From positions 1,950,001 through 2,014,000 of the forward strand of contig WARS01000031.1 in assembly GCA_008933995.1 (NCBI GenBank): DNA of 64,000 bases, given 5' to 3'. Below, piece by piece: positions 38,101-55,958 of this stretch. The DNA is from Datnioides undecimradiatus. Taxonomy: Eukaryota > Chordata > Actinopteri > Lobotiformes > Datnioididae. Position numbers and translations under genes: made by a program. The notes under the pieces are model-generated. The model was not told where the DNA came from. It worked only from the letters and a program-made list of their open reading frames with translations, and did not search any database. How positions within the stretch are numbered: position 1 is the stretch's first letter; every line of letters starts with the position of its first letter.

Positions 38101-39840
38101 CCAGACAGTCACCTTGCTTTGAGTCCTCTGTCTGAAGTTATGCACATTATAGATGTCTATCTGAATGCTCCGTCTGCTCTCTGTAATCTCATCTCCTCGT
38201 GTCCACATTGAGGGAAGTGCACTAGTGGGACACTGATTCCCAGAATTCCCTTTTATCTCCTAATGTTAATCTGGGAAAACAGTTGCAGCAGATAAAATGT
38301 ACACAAAGGAAAAAAATGGTTAAAATCTCACATTTTCAAAAATACTGTTTTTGCAGGAGGGCAGAGAATGAAGTCTGTCTGGTTCCTCTTTGGAGATCTA
38401 AGTTGATCTGTCTCCAGATCAAAAGGAAGTGCAGCTGAATGGGAGGTTTGGAGCGGTGGCGGTTAAGTTTGACCAGTTGATCAAGTCCTCGACGACTCGG
38501 ATAAATGGACAAAAAAAAAAAAGATATTCCCTCAGAGAACTCACTGACGGGTAAAAATAATAATAAGCAGTCATGATGTGACTCTTGGAAAGACATCATA
38601 GGACGTTCTAAATATACCCAGCAGTTATGAATGAATCTGTTTTGGTTTTCATCCAAATGCTCTCTAGAAGAGACTCCTACGCAAAAACCATCCCCCAACG
38701 ATCTCCTGCTCATACGTAAAGCCGTAAATAAATGGATTGACTTTTGGACAAGCGACAGTTTTCCTTCATAATTGTTAATTATCATGAGTGCTCTCAGAGG
38801 CACTTTCTATGAATGGAGATGGGACTCTCTCTCGCTCCCTGTCTCTCTCCACCCTCTTGTTCATTTTATGGGATTGGTCTTAGTTCTCAAGGACGTCAAA
38901 AAGGACGCCAGCGATGAAGGGAGGAGGTGCAGTGGATGGGCAGTGCACCTGCGTCATTCCTGCGCATTGGGGTTGGTGGATTTTATGGCAATGGGCGCCA
39001 GTAAGCTACTCCCCCTCTCAACCCCACCCAAGTCCAACTTCCCTGCCTGACCACAAGCTACCCCACCCACCCCCGGGTGGCTCCTCCCTGAGTCCCAGAC
39101 AAGAGAGAGCACAGCACTTAAGGTAATGTAAATAACCAGAGAGGGAGAGCTATTTTAAGATACTGTCTTTCAGTGCGGCCGTGGACGGGGACAAAGATGC
39201 AAGCCAGGCGATTGTAATTTCAGTCACGTTTTCGGACATGTTCCCTTTCTCCATCTACCATCCAGCTAGCTGAAGGGCCTGCCAGGCAAGAAAGAGCCTG
39301 GGCCGGCTGCAAATTCAATGCAGGCCTTTTTAAAAGACAGACGTTTTCAAAAATGTAGATATCTAACAATAACAGGCGGCTGAAAGTCTTGGAAAGTGAG
39401 TCTGAGATGCCTTCTTTGATGTTTAAAAAATACTTGGAAAAAAACACAAAAATCAATAAAAAGGAGCTCTGAAATTCCTGTAAAACAAAGATTGTACAGA
39501 AGAGTTTTGAGATTAATCAAAGTGTGTCTCAAACTGATTACAAGAAAAGCAAGAAAAAACATTTCTGCAACACAAAGTGTGTCTTTGCATGCAACAATCT
39601 GACAGTGAAGAGTCACTCTTTGGTTAAACCCATGCGTCATGAATAGCTTTTTAAGAAAAAATAAAATAAATAAAATGCACACTAAAATCTAATTTAGTGG
39701 AAGTTGTTGGGATAAATATAAATAAAACCACATTTGCAAAAGCAGATTATCGAAAGAAGTCAGCTAATAAAAAAATATGAAATAACCATTTTATCTTCTT
39801 ACAAAAGTAGAATTTTTACATATTCCTGAAATAATTTGTT
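29135..39840. other. Intergenic region between kctd12 and slc5a7
   Basis: No gene was recognised on either strand. Visible content is AT-rich single-copy-looking DNA, microsatellites (35168-35190 GT, 35307-35331 AC), a C-rich patch at 39010-39080, a repeat-like block at about 34160-34340 and a higher-complexity block at about 36690-37075. The minus-strand open frame at 38336-38803 (155 codons) has no recognisable domain. Confidence 0.55.
34160..34340. repeat. Possible interspersed repeat fragment
   Basis: The purine-rich block (GACGACCTGGATGAGTGTGG, then GGTGGGAGAGTCTGGGAGGG, then ACACAGGGGAAGGGGG) reads like part of a teleost repeat and unlike the surrounding AT-rich DNA. Family and borders were not determined. 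Confidence 0.3.
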
Positions 39841-39844
39841 CTTT

Positions 39845-39940
39845 TTTATTGATTCATTGTTTATGACATCAAAAATAAATAAACATTTAGACAGTATCCT
39901 TTCATCTCATATGAATAAATTTTAACCAGCATTCTTTATC

Positions 39941-39978
<38 letters not shown>

Positions 39979-41328
39979 TTTTTTGATCCATATTTATACA
40001 AACAGACACAACACAGAGAAAATAAATCTGTACACTGCTGTTAACAACAAATAATGGACGGATCTGTGAATCAGAACCTGCCGCCACATTGTTTTTGCAA
40101 CAGTTGACTGTCTGACTTTGCAAAATCACAAACAGAAACATACACAAACAGCAGTCGAAGTACACTACTTGATATAATTTGATCTTTTTTGTAGAGGTTA
40201 CATTCAAGTCTTTGTTTGCTGCAGTCCGACCAGGGTCCAGTCACGACCGTGGAAACTAAACAGTGTCTCTTCTTCTGAGCTTCATTAAGGCAGTTAAAAT
40301 ACAAGATGGCTTAAACACTAATTTACATCGACTCTTATGATTAAAACTGACGTTAAAGAGAACATTAGCTAGTGCTTCAAGTCAACTACCATCACTACTG
40401 CTTGTATATTTTCTACTCAGCATGATAAATGGATTGTTTCTCTCTCTCATTCTTTGTTTATCAGTATTAATCAGTAATACACACGAGAGACACAACTGTT
40501 TGTCAAACTGTATCAAACAAGGTTTCTTTTGGGCAATGGCTGCTATTATGTCTCATGTCTGTTTCACTTTATGACATTGCAGTTAAAACTGGTTATTTCA
40601 GTGCTACAAATGTGAATTAGGATACATGTGACACAACATCACTGGCTTGATATGACATACTGAAGCTATAAATGTCCTGTTTTCCATCATTTCCTGTTGT
40701 CAAGCTATTTGATTCGACTCCCTCACAATCACATTTTATAATAATCACTGTACAGGCATGGAAATGTATGTGTGTGTGTATGTGTTATTGCTTTAACCTA
40801 ACTGGCTACATACATTGATAAATAAAGACCCTCCTTCCAGTATGGTTGTGCTGTCAGTTGCGTCGTCGTCTGTTTCATCCTTGTTTTTCTGATCAGTTTA
40901 TGCAGCATCATCTTATCTCCACTCATCTGCAGTTTGATAATGCTCTGCTTTATAATCAAGGATATAAAATGAAATTAATCAAATCACAGTTTTCCTTAAA
41001 TATATCTCCAAACCAGTTAAAAAGGATGAATATACAGTACACTTAACTATCTATAAGTACTACGTGTGTGTGTGTGCATGTGTGTGCATTTGATGTACTT
41101 CAACTTCACGTCCGGACAATCAGAAAGCTGCTACACTATATATCCTGATATGTGGCTTTATCCAATCACCACGAGCGGGATGTGGTACTTTGTAGTCCAA
41201 ACGGAGGATGTTTGCTTGCTGTCTCTTAGTCGTTTCTTCTTTCCAGAGTTTCTGACAGAGTGACCAGTCCTCTGTCAATTCACTCTTTTTTTTATTTTCT
41301 TTTTTTTTTTTAGCACATCCTGTGTTTG
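39845..41328 (-). other. slc5a7: slc5a7 3' UTR, extent uncertain
   Basis: A minus-strand AATAAA occurs only 33 nt after the stop (41296-41291), next to an oligo-T/A tract. A second one is at 39850-39845. The first would give an unusually short UTR and the second one of about 1.5 kb. I see no open frame between them with coding character. Confidence 0.3.
39943..39976. repeat. (AT)n microsatellite
   Basis: A perfect AT run between slc5a7 and the intergenic region, possibly in a long slc5a7 3' UTR. Confidence 0.9.
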
Positions 41329-45531
<4,203 letters not shown>

Positions 45532-45572
45532 TGTCGCACCGGTCTGCCGCTAGGAACGGGAGGGCATGGAGA

Positions 45573-46350
45573 CCTGCTTGGCGCACGGGGAGGAGAGGAT
45601 CAGATGTTAAATACAGTATTTAAAAACAATCATTTGGTTTAGTTTCCGACACGTGGAAACATGTTGAGCTTTCGGGTTATTTGAAATACACAGTTTCAGT
45701 GGATATTTCACAGGTTTCAGTTGGATTAAAGGTTGCCGAGTTGAAATTATGGTAAGAGCAGTCTGAAAGAAATAATTTCCGTCTTTTAAATAGATTTTAT
45801 GCGCTGAAAGCAGTCTTCTCCTGAAATATGACTTCAGTCCCAGTGCAGGTCACTCGTTGAATGTCACTTTACCTTTTTAGAAATAAGGAAAATGTATAAA
45901 TAAGAAAACTGAAAACTCGATTATGTAATTTCATGAAAAACTCGCAGAGAAGGGTCATACAACGCCTGAATTAAATATAAAACAACCCTCCACATAAATA
46001 AAAATAAATTTGTGAGTATTTTTTTTCTGTTTAGCCGGACTCATGTGCGTAAAATTCAAATTACGCACAGGTTTCGGGATAAAAAAACAGGCATAATAAC
46101 CCTAAAGTCGAGACAGCCTTGTCCAAATCACATAGAAAATGAATTGAAAATGAAAATGAACACCAGGACCGCCACTTAGATTAATAAGCATCCTGTAAAT
46201 CACTGTGTAATAAACGAACCAAACTTACCTCAAGTGTGTCTAGAGTCATGTGCCGGGCCACCTGAGGCAGAAAGCAGAGAGCACAACACTTGGATGGTTT
46301 ATGAAGAGCCCTTTGCACCGCGAGGAACAGTTGAATGAAGCGTTGGTGGA
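45573..46350 (-). other. slc5a7: slc5a7 5' noncoding exon and first intron (predicted)
   Basis: A consensus minus-strand donor (AG|GTAAGT) at 46229/46228 can pair with a tandem NAGNAG acceptor at 45578-45574, 42-45 nt upstream of the ATG. With the TATA-like box at 46380-46375 this gives a first noncoding exon of about 120 nt (about 46348-46229). Splice sites are seen; their use is inferred. Confidence 0.5.
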
Positions 46351-46374
46351 GGTCTCCCGGGTGACTTACTGAGG

Positions 46375-46380
46375 CTTATA
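46375..46380 (-). promoter_or_regulatory. slc5a7: TATA-like box of slc5a7
   Basis: On the minus strand the sequence reads CTTATAAGC. It lies about 150 nt upstream of the predicted first donor, a suitable distance for a start near 46350. Confidence 0.4.
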
Positions 46381-46987
46381 AGGGGGCAGGTGCCGTCAGA
46401 GCACTGATACACGCGTCAGAGAAACCAAACGTCGCTCTTAATGAGCAACTTGCGCGGAAACACGTCACAGTGTACTGGCTGGTCTGACTGGAGGAGGCTG
46501 GGAGAGATTCCTTGACTCAGTAACAGGGATGGATGGACATCTTACTGTTTTACCGCTGACTGGCATGACGTGAATATTAATATCAGCTTCTTTTACGCGT
46601 TAAATAATCAATACTTTGTGGAGGCGTTTTATGCTTCACGTGACCCCTGCTCCTTCAGACTCAATGCGGAGCAGCTGCCTAATTGCGCAGCCATACTTCA
46701 TGTGGCCTTTTATCCGCTGTCACTCTCTGCCCGGCCGGCATTTTACCTTACAACCGCAATTAACTTCAGCTCCACAGAAACAGCTTTTGCGCGACTGAGG
46801 GGGACAAGAAAGGGGGGGACGTCTTTGTAGAGGAAAAAGAAACGTGTATTAAAAAAATAACTTTTTAAATTTACCTCGTCAATTTACCGCAGAGCTTACT
46901 TCAGCACCTTCTTGAGAGGAAACAGTTCACCCTGGCTCCTTTTCTGGGGCCTAACGTGGACGAATTCTCCCCACCTTAGAGCAATTA

Positions 46988-47064
46988 GAGACCATTTAAG
47001 TGTGCTGTGTCTGCCACTTTCCCTTCAGGATATATATCAATGAACTGTGTCTACTTAATGGTCT
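46988..47064. repeat. Imperfect inverted repeat upstream of slc5a7
   Basis: GAGACCATTTAAG near 46988-47000 is mirrored by CTTAATGGTCTC near 47053-47064, with one extra T in the left arm. Each arm contains an AT-rich homeodomain-like core. The surrounding 46900-47160 block is of high complexity, but conservation cannot be judged here. Confidence 0.45.
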
Positions 47065-47183
47065 CTTCTGCCTGGAGTCGTTTAATCTGGGCTCCTCTTG
47101 TCAAAACTGACAGGCATCCAATTAGGATGATTCTGAGGAGCGGCGGAGTGATTTAATGATATTGGCGGACTTTAAAAAACCCT

Positions 47184-47184
<1 letters not shown>

Positions 47185-47216
<32 letters not shown>
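47185..47216. repeat. (AC)n microsatellite
   Basis: A perfect AC run upstream of slc5a7. Confidence 0.9.
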
Positions 47217-47219
<3 letters not shown>

Positions 47220-47338
47220 CGGAGTATAAGGACAGACACGTACAAACAGCATAACGGGAAAGTTGTTTGCTGAAAATGACTGAGGCGACCATTTAACCGC
47301 TCTACACGCACAGCGCCTCCCTCTGGCCACAGGGCTGC

Positions 47339-47359
47339 TTCAGCACCATGGACAGAGGC
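47339..47359 (+). promoter_or_regulatory. REST/NRSF (RE1) silencer site near slc5a7
   Basis: The 21-bp block has left half TTCAGCACC, spacer AT and right half GGACAG, then AGGC. Compared with the canonical RE1 motif, which I recall as ending GCGCC, it matches 19 of 21 positions, with both half-sites intact at normal spacing. It lies about 1 kb upstream of the predicted slc5a7 start. REST silences neuronal genes outside neurons, and a choline transporter is a fitting target. Binding is inferred. Confidence 0.75.
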
Positions 47360-50300
47360 TCACGTTTGCCCCAGGTCTGTCCAGTTGAAGGTTTACGCTG
47401 CAGGAAAACGTCTGAATTGGATCGATGGGAGTGCAACTGAATATGAGATATGTGTGGTCAATATTTCCTTTTTACTTTTGCTGTGTGTAGTGTCACAGCA
47501 TTGCGATTTCTCTTTGAAGTCTCTGCACCTGCAGTGTTTTTCATTGTTATTTTGATATTCACATCTGATAATTTGTCCATGGTGAAATCCTCTGTTTCAC
47601 TATTTCAGGCCTGATGAAGACCCTGGATGGTGTTTTAAGCAATATGCCCAACTAAATTGAAGTTTTTAATTATGTGTTAATTTAGGTATAATAATAAAAG
47701 GCTCAATGGTATTGTGTTTTTGTGGGGGGCCTTTTCTGGTTCCTATTTAAATCTTTGACGGATTTAACAAGCATAAAATTACAAATAAAAACTATTTAAG
47801 AGGTTAATTAATTAGAATATGGTCGACCAAACTGAGTAACACAGATGCCAAAATGTAAAACATCCGGATGACAGCTGGAGAGCTTCCTGACTGCATGTTT
47901 GACAGATGGCTGGCACATGACCTTGACACTTTTTCAAGCCAAACACTGAAGCTGAGACTCTACGTGTTTGCGGCCTGATGATATGAGCCACAAACACAGG
48001 TTCAACATATAAATACGAACATCACAAAACAAACCATCATTATCAAAATAAAATGGTGTGCTAAGTAGCATAACCGGAACCTTCATAACTAAATGAATGT
48101 TTATGTTTAGCTAAATAAATTGTTCGGGGCCCAAGGACTTCAGGTTTAATGAGCAGCTGTTGCTGGCAGCGCTCAAGATGTTCGTGAGAGTGAGACACAC
48201 AGACAGACAGACAGACCCCCCCCCCACACACACACACACAGAAAGGGAGAGAAGATATTTCCCCAACTCATGAATAATATTCATTTTCCACAGTATTTAT
48301 TCCTTGAAAATTAACACATACAGTGTAATAAACAAAATACATAAAGCTCTTTTGATGACACAGTTTGAAGATCTCTGACTTCACTGATGCTAAAGTGAAC
48401 CTGTGCTCAGAGGGTCCTTGCTTTGATTGGATGTCTGGAGGAAATGAAAAATGATCTCACAAGGACCCGTCTCTGTTTTGAAAATGTGAAGTAAGACATC
48501 TGCAGGATATGAAAGTTGCAACTTCTCTCAGTGAATCATCACTGTGAAGTGTCTTACAGTTAGAAACAGACAATATTATACAAAAACAAAGTGGTTTCTT
48601 TAAAGCAGCTATATGAATGATATGGATATTTTTGATATTGATAGTATAAAAAAAAGACATAAATATGAGTAAAACCTAAAAGTAGCATGGACCAATTCTC
48701 ACTGGAAATGTCTTTGAATCACAGTAAAGCAGGATTTTCAGCTTGTGTTTTTCCTTTTAAAGCTAAACTCGAGAATTTGACCATTTGAAGATTTTTTTCA
48801 CTTGATCCACCTCAAACGCCTGTGAGGTTTTCCCTGGTCCAAATGTCCCAACTAACCACAAACTGACTTTTCATTGTTTCACAACTTAAAGAAACTAAAT
48901 TCACAAAAACAGGAGCTGTTTCATTCAATCTACTCTATACATTCTGGTAATACATTCCACAGTCCTTTTCGAAACAAGACTTGACTGTCAGGACTGTAAG
49001 GATACCCATGCTAAAAATATTATACCTTTTCTTTCTTTACTCAGCTCAGTGTACAGTTTTATGGGGTGAAACAGTTCATTTTTGGGACGTTACAAGGCGT
49101 TTGTAGAACTAAAAAAAATTGTGAATCATTAAGGAACAAGATAAGAATATAAAAACACTATTATTTTAAAATGTCATTCATTTTTGTCAGGTTTTCAGTT
49201 TTGCCTTGAAACTACTCAAAAACAGTGGAACACCTCTGTCTTGCTACAAACCCTGGTTGAGGTGATGGCGCTTGATCAAACCTAAAAAGCAGCCATCCAC
49301 GCTGATCTGTAAGTGGTTTATAATGCAAGCTTTCACTCAGAGACTGAGGAAGAGGATCAAAGGCTGCATCAAAACTTTGTGCAGATGTTGTTTTTCCTTT
49401 TCAGTTGTCTGCCTTTGAATCACACAAGTACCATGAGTAAATTGTAAGAAGCATTGTTTGATTACATTATTTTCTTTGAGCAATGAAATAAGGCAAAGAT
49501 AAAAACACTAGTTGAAAAATAGCTTTTGAAGTTTTGGTAATTAGCTAATTAGCTAATTAACTCAACATTCACTTTTGGACTATTATTTTAGCAGTTGTTA
49601 CAGTTAAGTTTACTATATATAAACACTTAGCCACAAGTTACAATATGTACAACAAAATCTGCTAAGTTCTGGAACACATTTAATTTTCAATATGCAAAAT
49701 ATATTTTCACAGCTACGCGAAAAAGAGCAATATTTATCAAACATGAGCAGAGCGGCATGAAATATTAGCTGCTGTAAAGATATAGTAACAGTAATTTTAA
49801 TGTGACAGTGAGCTGGACCTAGATGCAGTTTCAGAGGTTTCAGAAAGGTGGTGTGCACTGGAATTCATAACAATTATTGGTTCTTGTAAAACAAATACAG
49901 GAAAGTTGTGATGCTTCAAATTCGATTTTCCTCTGAGAGACATAAAAGAAGAATAGAAAAATAAACTGAGCATTTGTCCCATTTCAGAAGTGGAAACATT
50001 TTCTAAAGGACCTTACATTTTACAGGTCCAGAGACTGACACATGAAACTGCAGATCAGCGATTATTCAGTCGAAAGTGTTTAACAACTCCTAATGCTGAT
50101 TTTACCATTTACACTATGTTCATGAAAAAAGACATGAGTAAGTCTTCAGACTACCTTAAAAAAAAAAAAAAAAAAAAAATCACACAATTTTGTGAGATGA
50201 GGGATGAGGACGTGGGAGAAACTTTGTGAATAGGAAAAGGACAAACAGCCTTGAGTTTACATCACTGTCTGTCTTTTATAGAAGGCTACATGTACCATTT

Positions 50301-50639
50301 GTTGGATAGTGGATACTTAAAGGGCTAAAACATGCAAGATGCAGCCATAGATTATCATGATCCTTGTGAACCTGTTGCAAAAGATACTGAGAAATGGGTG
50401 GGGGTATTATGAGTGAAAAAAAGAGTTTTCCATATTTCTTCCATATCTCCCATTATTAATGTGTTAAAAAGCCTGTATGTATGTAAAAACCTGTTTTCCA
50501 GTGAACCATTTGCATCCAAGAACCATCTAAATTCCACGTTAAAATATTACTGTCCCATGGTACCTCTGAAAACTGGGTAAACCTATCTTTTATGACCTTG
50601 ATGGATGCTGTGACTTCCTGCGTGTCCATCCTCATGCTC
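47360..50639. other. Region between slc5a7 upstream DNA and the arl6 stop
   Basis: No protein gene seen. Part of it must be the arl6 3' UTR. Minus-strand poly(A) signals are ATTAAA at 49801-49796 and 49684-49679, and AATAAA at 48301-48296; none is clearly favoured. It also holds a compound (AC/AGAC/C)n repeat at 48199-48240 and a 22-nt oligo(A) at 50158-50179. Confidence 0.5.
48199..48240. repeat. Compound simple repeat (ACAG, C, AC)
   Basis: GACA units, then ten C, then an AC run. Confidence 0.85.
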
Positions 50640-53171
<2,532 letters not shown>

Positions 53172-53353
53172 TGGCTAGCCAGCAACCATCAGCTGCCTGT
53201 CTGATCTGAAGAAAAATGGAACATACTTTTAGAGTTAGGAGATAAAAGCATGTCTTGTAAAGATGTAGGTTTGTTTCAGTTGTCCTAAAGGTTCATCAGC
53301 ACCTTTATTGAAGTAAATGCCAGAGAGGCATCGCTCTGCACTTGTACACTGTT

Positions 53354-53420
53354 ATTTAGAATCAGAATCAAGTTTACTACTATGTTTACACATACAACGA
53401 ATTTGTCTTGGTATTTATGC
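53354..53420. repeat. Short retroposon tail fragment
   Basis: AGAATCAGAATCAAGTTTAC followed by ATGTTTACACATACAACGAA and TTTGTCTTGGTAT matches a LINE/SINE-tail repeat that I recall as very common in teleosts. It lies in the arl6 5' intron. The family name was not assigned. Confidence 0.55.
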
Positions 53421-53564
53421 TGTATGTATTCCTTACTCTGGGTAAAACGTGTTAATGCACATGCACCTATTGCCGCATCATCACTACAACCAAACTGATA
53501 TATGTCATTTCATATCTTTGACATTCCTCTTACGGTGCATCCTCTGACATTGTCAAGTGTACCT

Positions 53565-53578
53565 GTAAACCTGGCAAC
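53565..53578. promoter_or_regulatory. X-box-like RFX motif in arl6 5' intron
   Basis: GTAAAC-CT-GGCAAC compared with the X-box GTNRCC(0-3)RGYAAC: the right half is perfect and the left half has one mismatch. RFX factors control ciliary genes. Confidence 0.35.
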
Positions 53579-54448
53579 GTTTTTCCACACCTATTAATGT
53601 AGCTGCTGCCACGAAAATGATAACGACGCGTTTTTATGAAAATATGGATATTATAACGTCAACACTGTCGGTGACTGGACTTGGTTGGGAAACTATTAAC
53701 GTTAAACGGTTTATTGAGTTTAGCATTCATGGAGCAGTTTCAGCAGAGACACAATTTCTCATTCAGCTAACGTCAGATTATCTTATTAACATCCATTCTT
53801 CCCTTTGAAGACTTTAGTTAAATGTTGACGTTAAGACGAATTGATGTTAACGTTATTAGCTGCAGATCAACTAATCATTGTAACTATCAACAAACAGTCT
53901 GCCCTCGACGACTTTTCTTAACTAACCGTAGCTTAAGCTAGCATGCTTAGTGGGCACTTACCAGGTTCTAACGTAATTAACATTCGCTAACGGCTATTTA
54001 GTTAATCTCTTGCTGATACTGTCGCTAGCTAGCCCTAGCTAACAATTAGCCGCTAACTACTTCAACTTGTTGAGTTTACACAGTCAGTTACTAATGTTAG
54101 ACGGTTCCTCAGTGGCACTTGTTATGGCCCGTTTTACAAGGCAGCAACAAATATATAGATATGATGAAGTGTGATGAAGCGTGACTTAGCGAGCTTAACG
54201 TTATAACGTTACAGTTAAAGCTAAGACGCTAACAGTGGAAGATACAGCTAACGTTAGCATGCATTATTTTTTACCAAACTGGATTTTACCTGTAACTTAG
54301 CCTTGGGGTCTTGCTTCCGGGATAAGGTTAACGCTTCTTTAAGCTAGCTCATTAAATAACCAGGGTCAAGCCAATGTTTCATTCATTTCTCCTCTCCTCT
54401 CTCGTGCTCACTCGCTAACAGAATAAACACCCGGGTTATTTACACTGT

Positions 54449-54461
54449 GTTGCTGGGAGAC
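54449..54461 (-). promoter_or_regulatory. X-box-like RFX motif at arl6 promoter
   Basis: On the minus strand GTCTCC-C-AGCAAC: the right half matches RGYAAC exactly and the left half has one mismatch to GTNRCC. It lies about 160 bp upstream of the donor of the predicted first exon, the usual position for X-boxes of ciliary genes. Confidence 0.45.
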
Positions 54462-55136
54462 CAGAGTCCTGACTCAGGTCTGCCCCCTGCAGGACAAACA
54501 CGCATGAGTCCCATCTGATACAGAGGCCGTGCAAAAGCAGTGGGGTTGTAATTTATCAAAGATAATGTGTGGCAAGCAGAACAACAGGACAGTATCCATT
54601 TAAGAATCCTAATCAGCGCGTGGTTATAGTGATGGCATGTGTAACTGCATCCTGGTAACATACGTGCCCCACAAGAGTCAAACAGACTTAATACATATGA
54701 ATCGACAACGCAAAAACTCAACCAAAAAGAACTAATAGAATGACAAAACAAAGCAAGAAGATTGAGGCTAATGAAGCTGAAATGATTAAATAAGATTAAT
54801 GTGTATGCTAACTATAATGCAACATTGTTGTGGGTGCATCCTACGTTTATTTCATTTATTTACAGATTTCTATTTTCTTTCAAAATTTCTATTAACCTAT
54901 CTTCTCAGTGTCTCTTTTTTTCTAAATTTTTGTTTTGTCCATGCACGTGCTGGTTTCAAAGGTGTGAGCACATTGTCTGTGGATCTTGACGTCTGTATGC
55001 CTTTTATCTATAACCTTCCATAAGCACCTATTTGACAAACTCACCTGACAATTCTTCACGTCCAGAAAACGTGTCCATCTCTTGAGTGACAATAAAGAGG
55101 ACACTGCATCCCATGCATCCATGGATACCTGTGTGT

Positions 55137-55170
<34 letters not shown>

Positions 55171-55261
55171 TAACATGCATGAGCAATTAACAGCTCTGCT
55201 TTAAATAGAGATACATGCCTGGGCCTGGTGTGGTTAAAGTGTGATAGAAAACGAAGTATTA
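54462..55261. other. Intergenic DNA between arl6 and epha6
   Basis: No gene recognised. It contains a (GT)n repeat at 55141-55168. The arl6 5' end faces the epha6 3' end. Confidence 0.55.
55141..55168. repeat. (GT)n microsatellite
   Basis: A perfect GT run downstream of epha6. Confidence 0.9.
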
Positions 55262-55958
55262 AAATAGGGTTGTTTATTAAGGAACAAACATACTGAATAA
55301 AACATACAACTTTCACAAGACTTTTTGTACAAGACATACTGCATTATCATGAGGATAGAACATACATTTCTATAAAATCTTTTGACATTCAGCGGTCTTC
55401 AGTTCGAAAAACATGATTGTATTTATCATTCTGTCAATCTTTATTTCTGGTGAATTGTTAGATTAACCAGCTGGAAAGGTTGTTGTTACGATCGCACACT
55501 GTAGTAGACGTTAGCCTTCCTCATATCCTATGCACATCTTCTCTGGTCATGAGGTAACAGGACTTGAGACCATTCAAAGTCAATAGAAACTGTTGGATTG
55601 TCACTTGGAAAGAGAAGAGGTATTGGTGAACACTTGAATAGACACTAGAGAAAAGAAGTCCTAAATTCAAGTGAATGCTAGTATTTGCTGAGATAACAAA
55701 GAGACCGCATTTGGCCAACGCTGACAGAGGTTGGTTGTTGTGGAGGCTGTATCGATAATGATCCATAAGATGACGAGTGTGTTTTAACTAGACCCACATG
55801 TGGTCTAGCAGCGGACGGCTCTCACATGAGCGCCGTGTGGTACCTGCTACACCTAACAGTCTGGTGTTTGTGCAATTTATTGAATGATGATGTCAAGGGA
55901 CTCTGGTTCACTTCCAGCTGAGTGTGTGTACACAGTCCTTCTTTGTGCAATGGTCTCC
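55262..55958 (-). other. epha6: Probable epha6 3' UTR
   Basis: Noncoding sequence follows the stop at 55961-55959. A minus-strand AATAAA is at 55278-55273, giving a 3' UTR of about 700 nt. Confidence 0.45.

Noticed and set aside
38336-38803. 155-codon minus-strand open frame in the intergenic region
   Set aside because: No recognisable domain or splice context; composition resembles translated noncoding DNA.
47311-47332. CTCF-like AGCGCCTCCCTCTGGCCA upstream of slc5a7
   Set aside because: Several mismatches in the core compared with the consensus.
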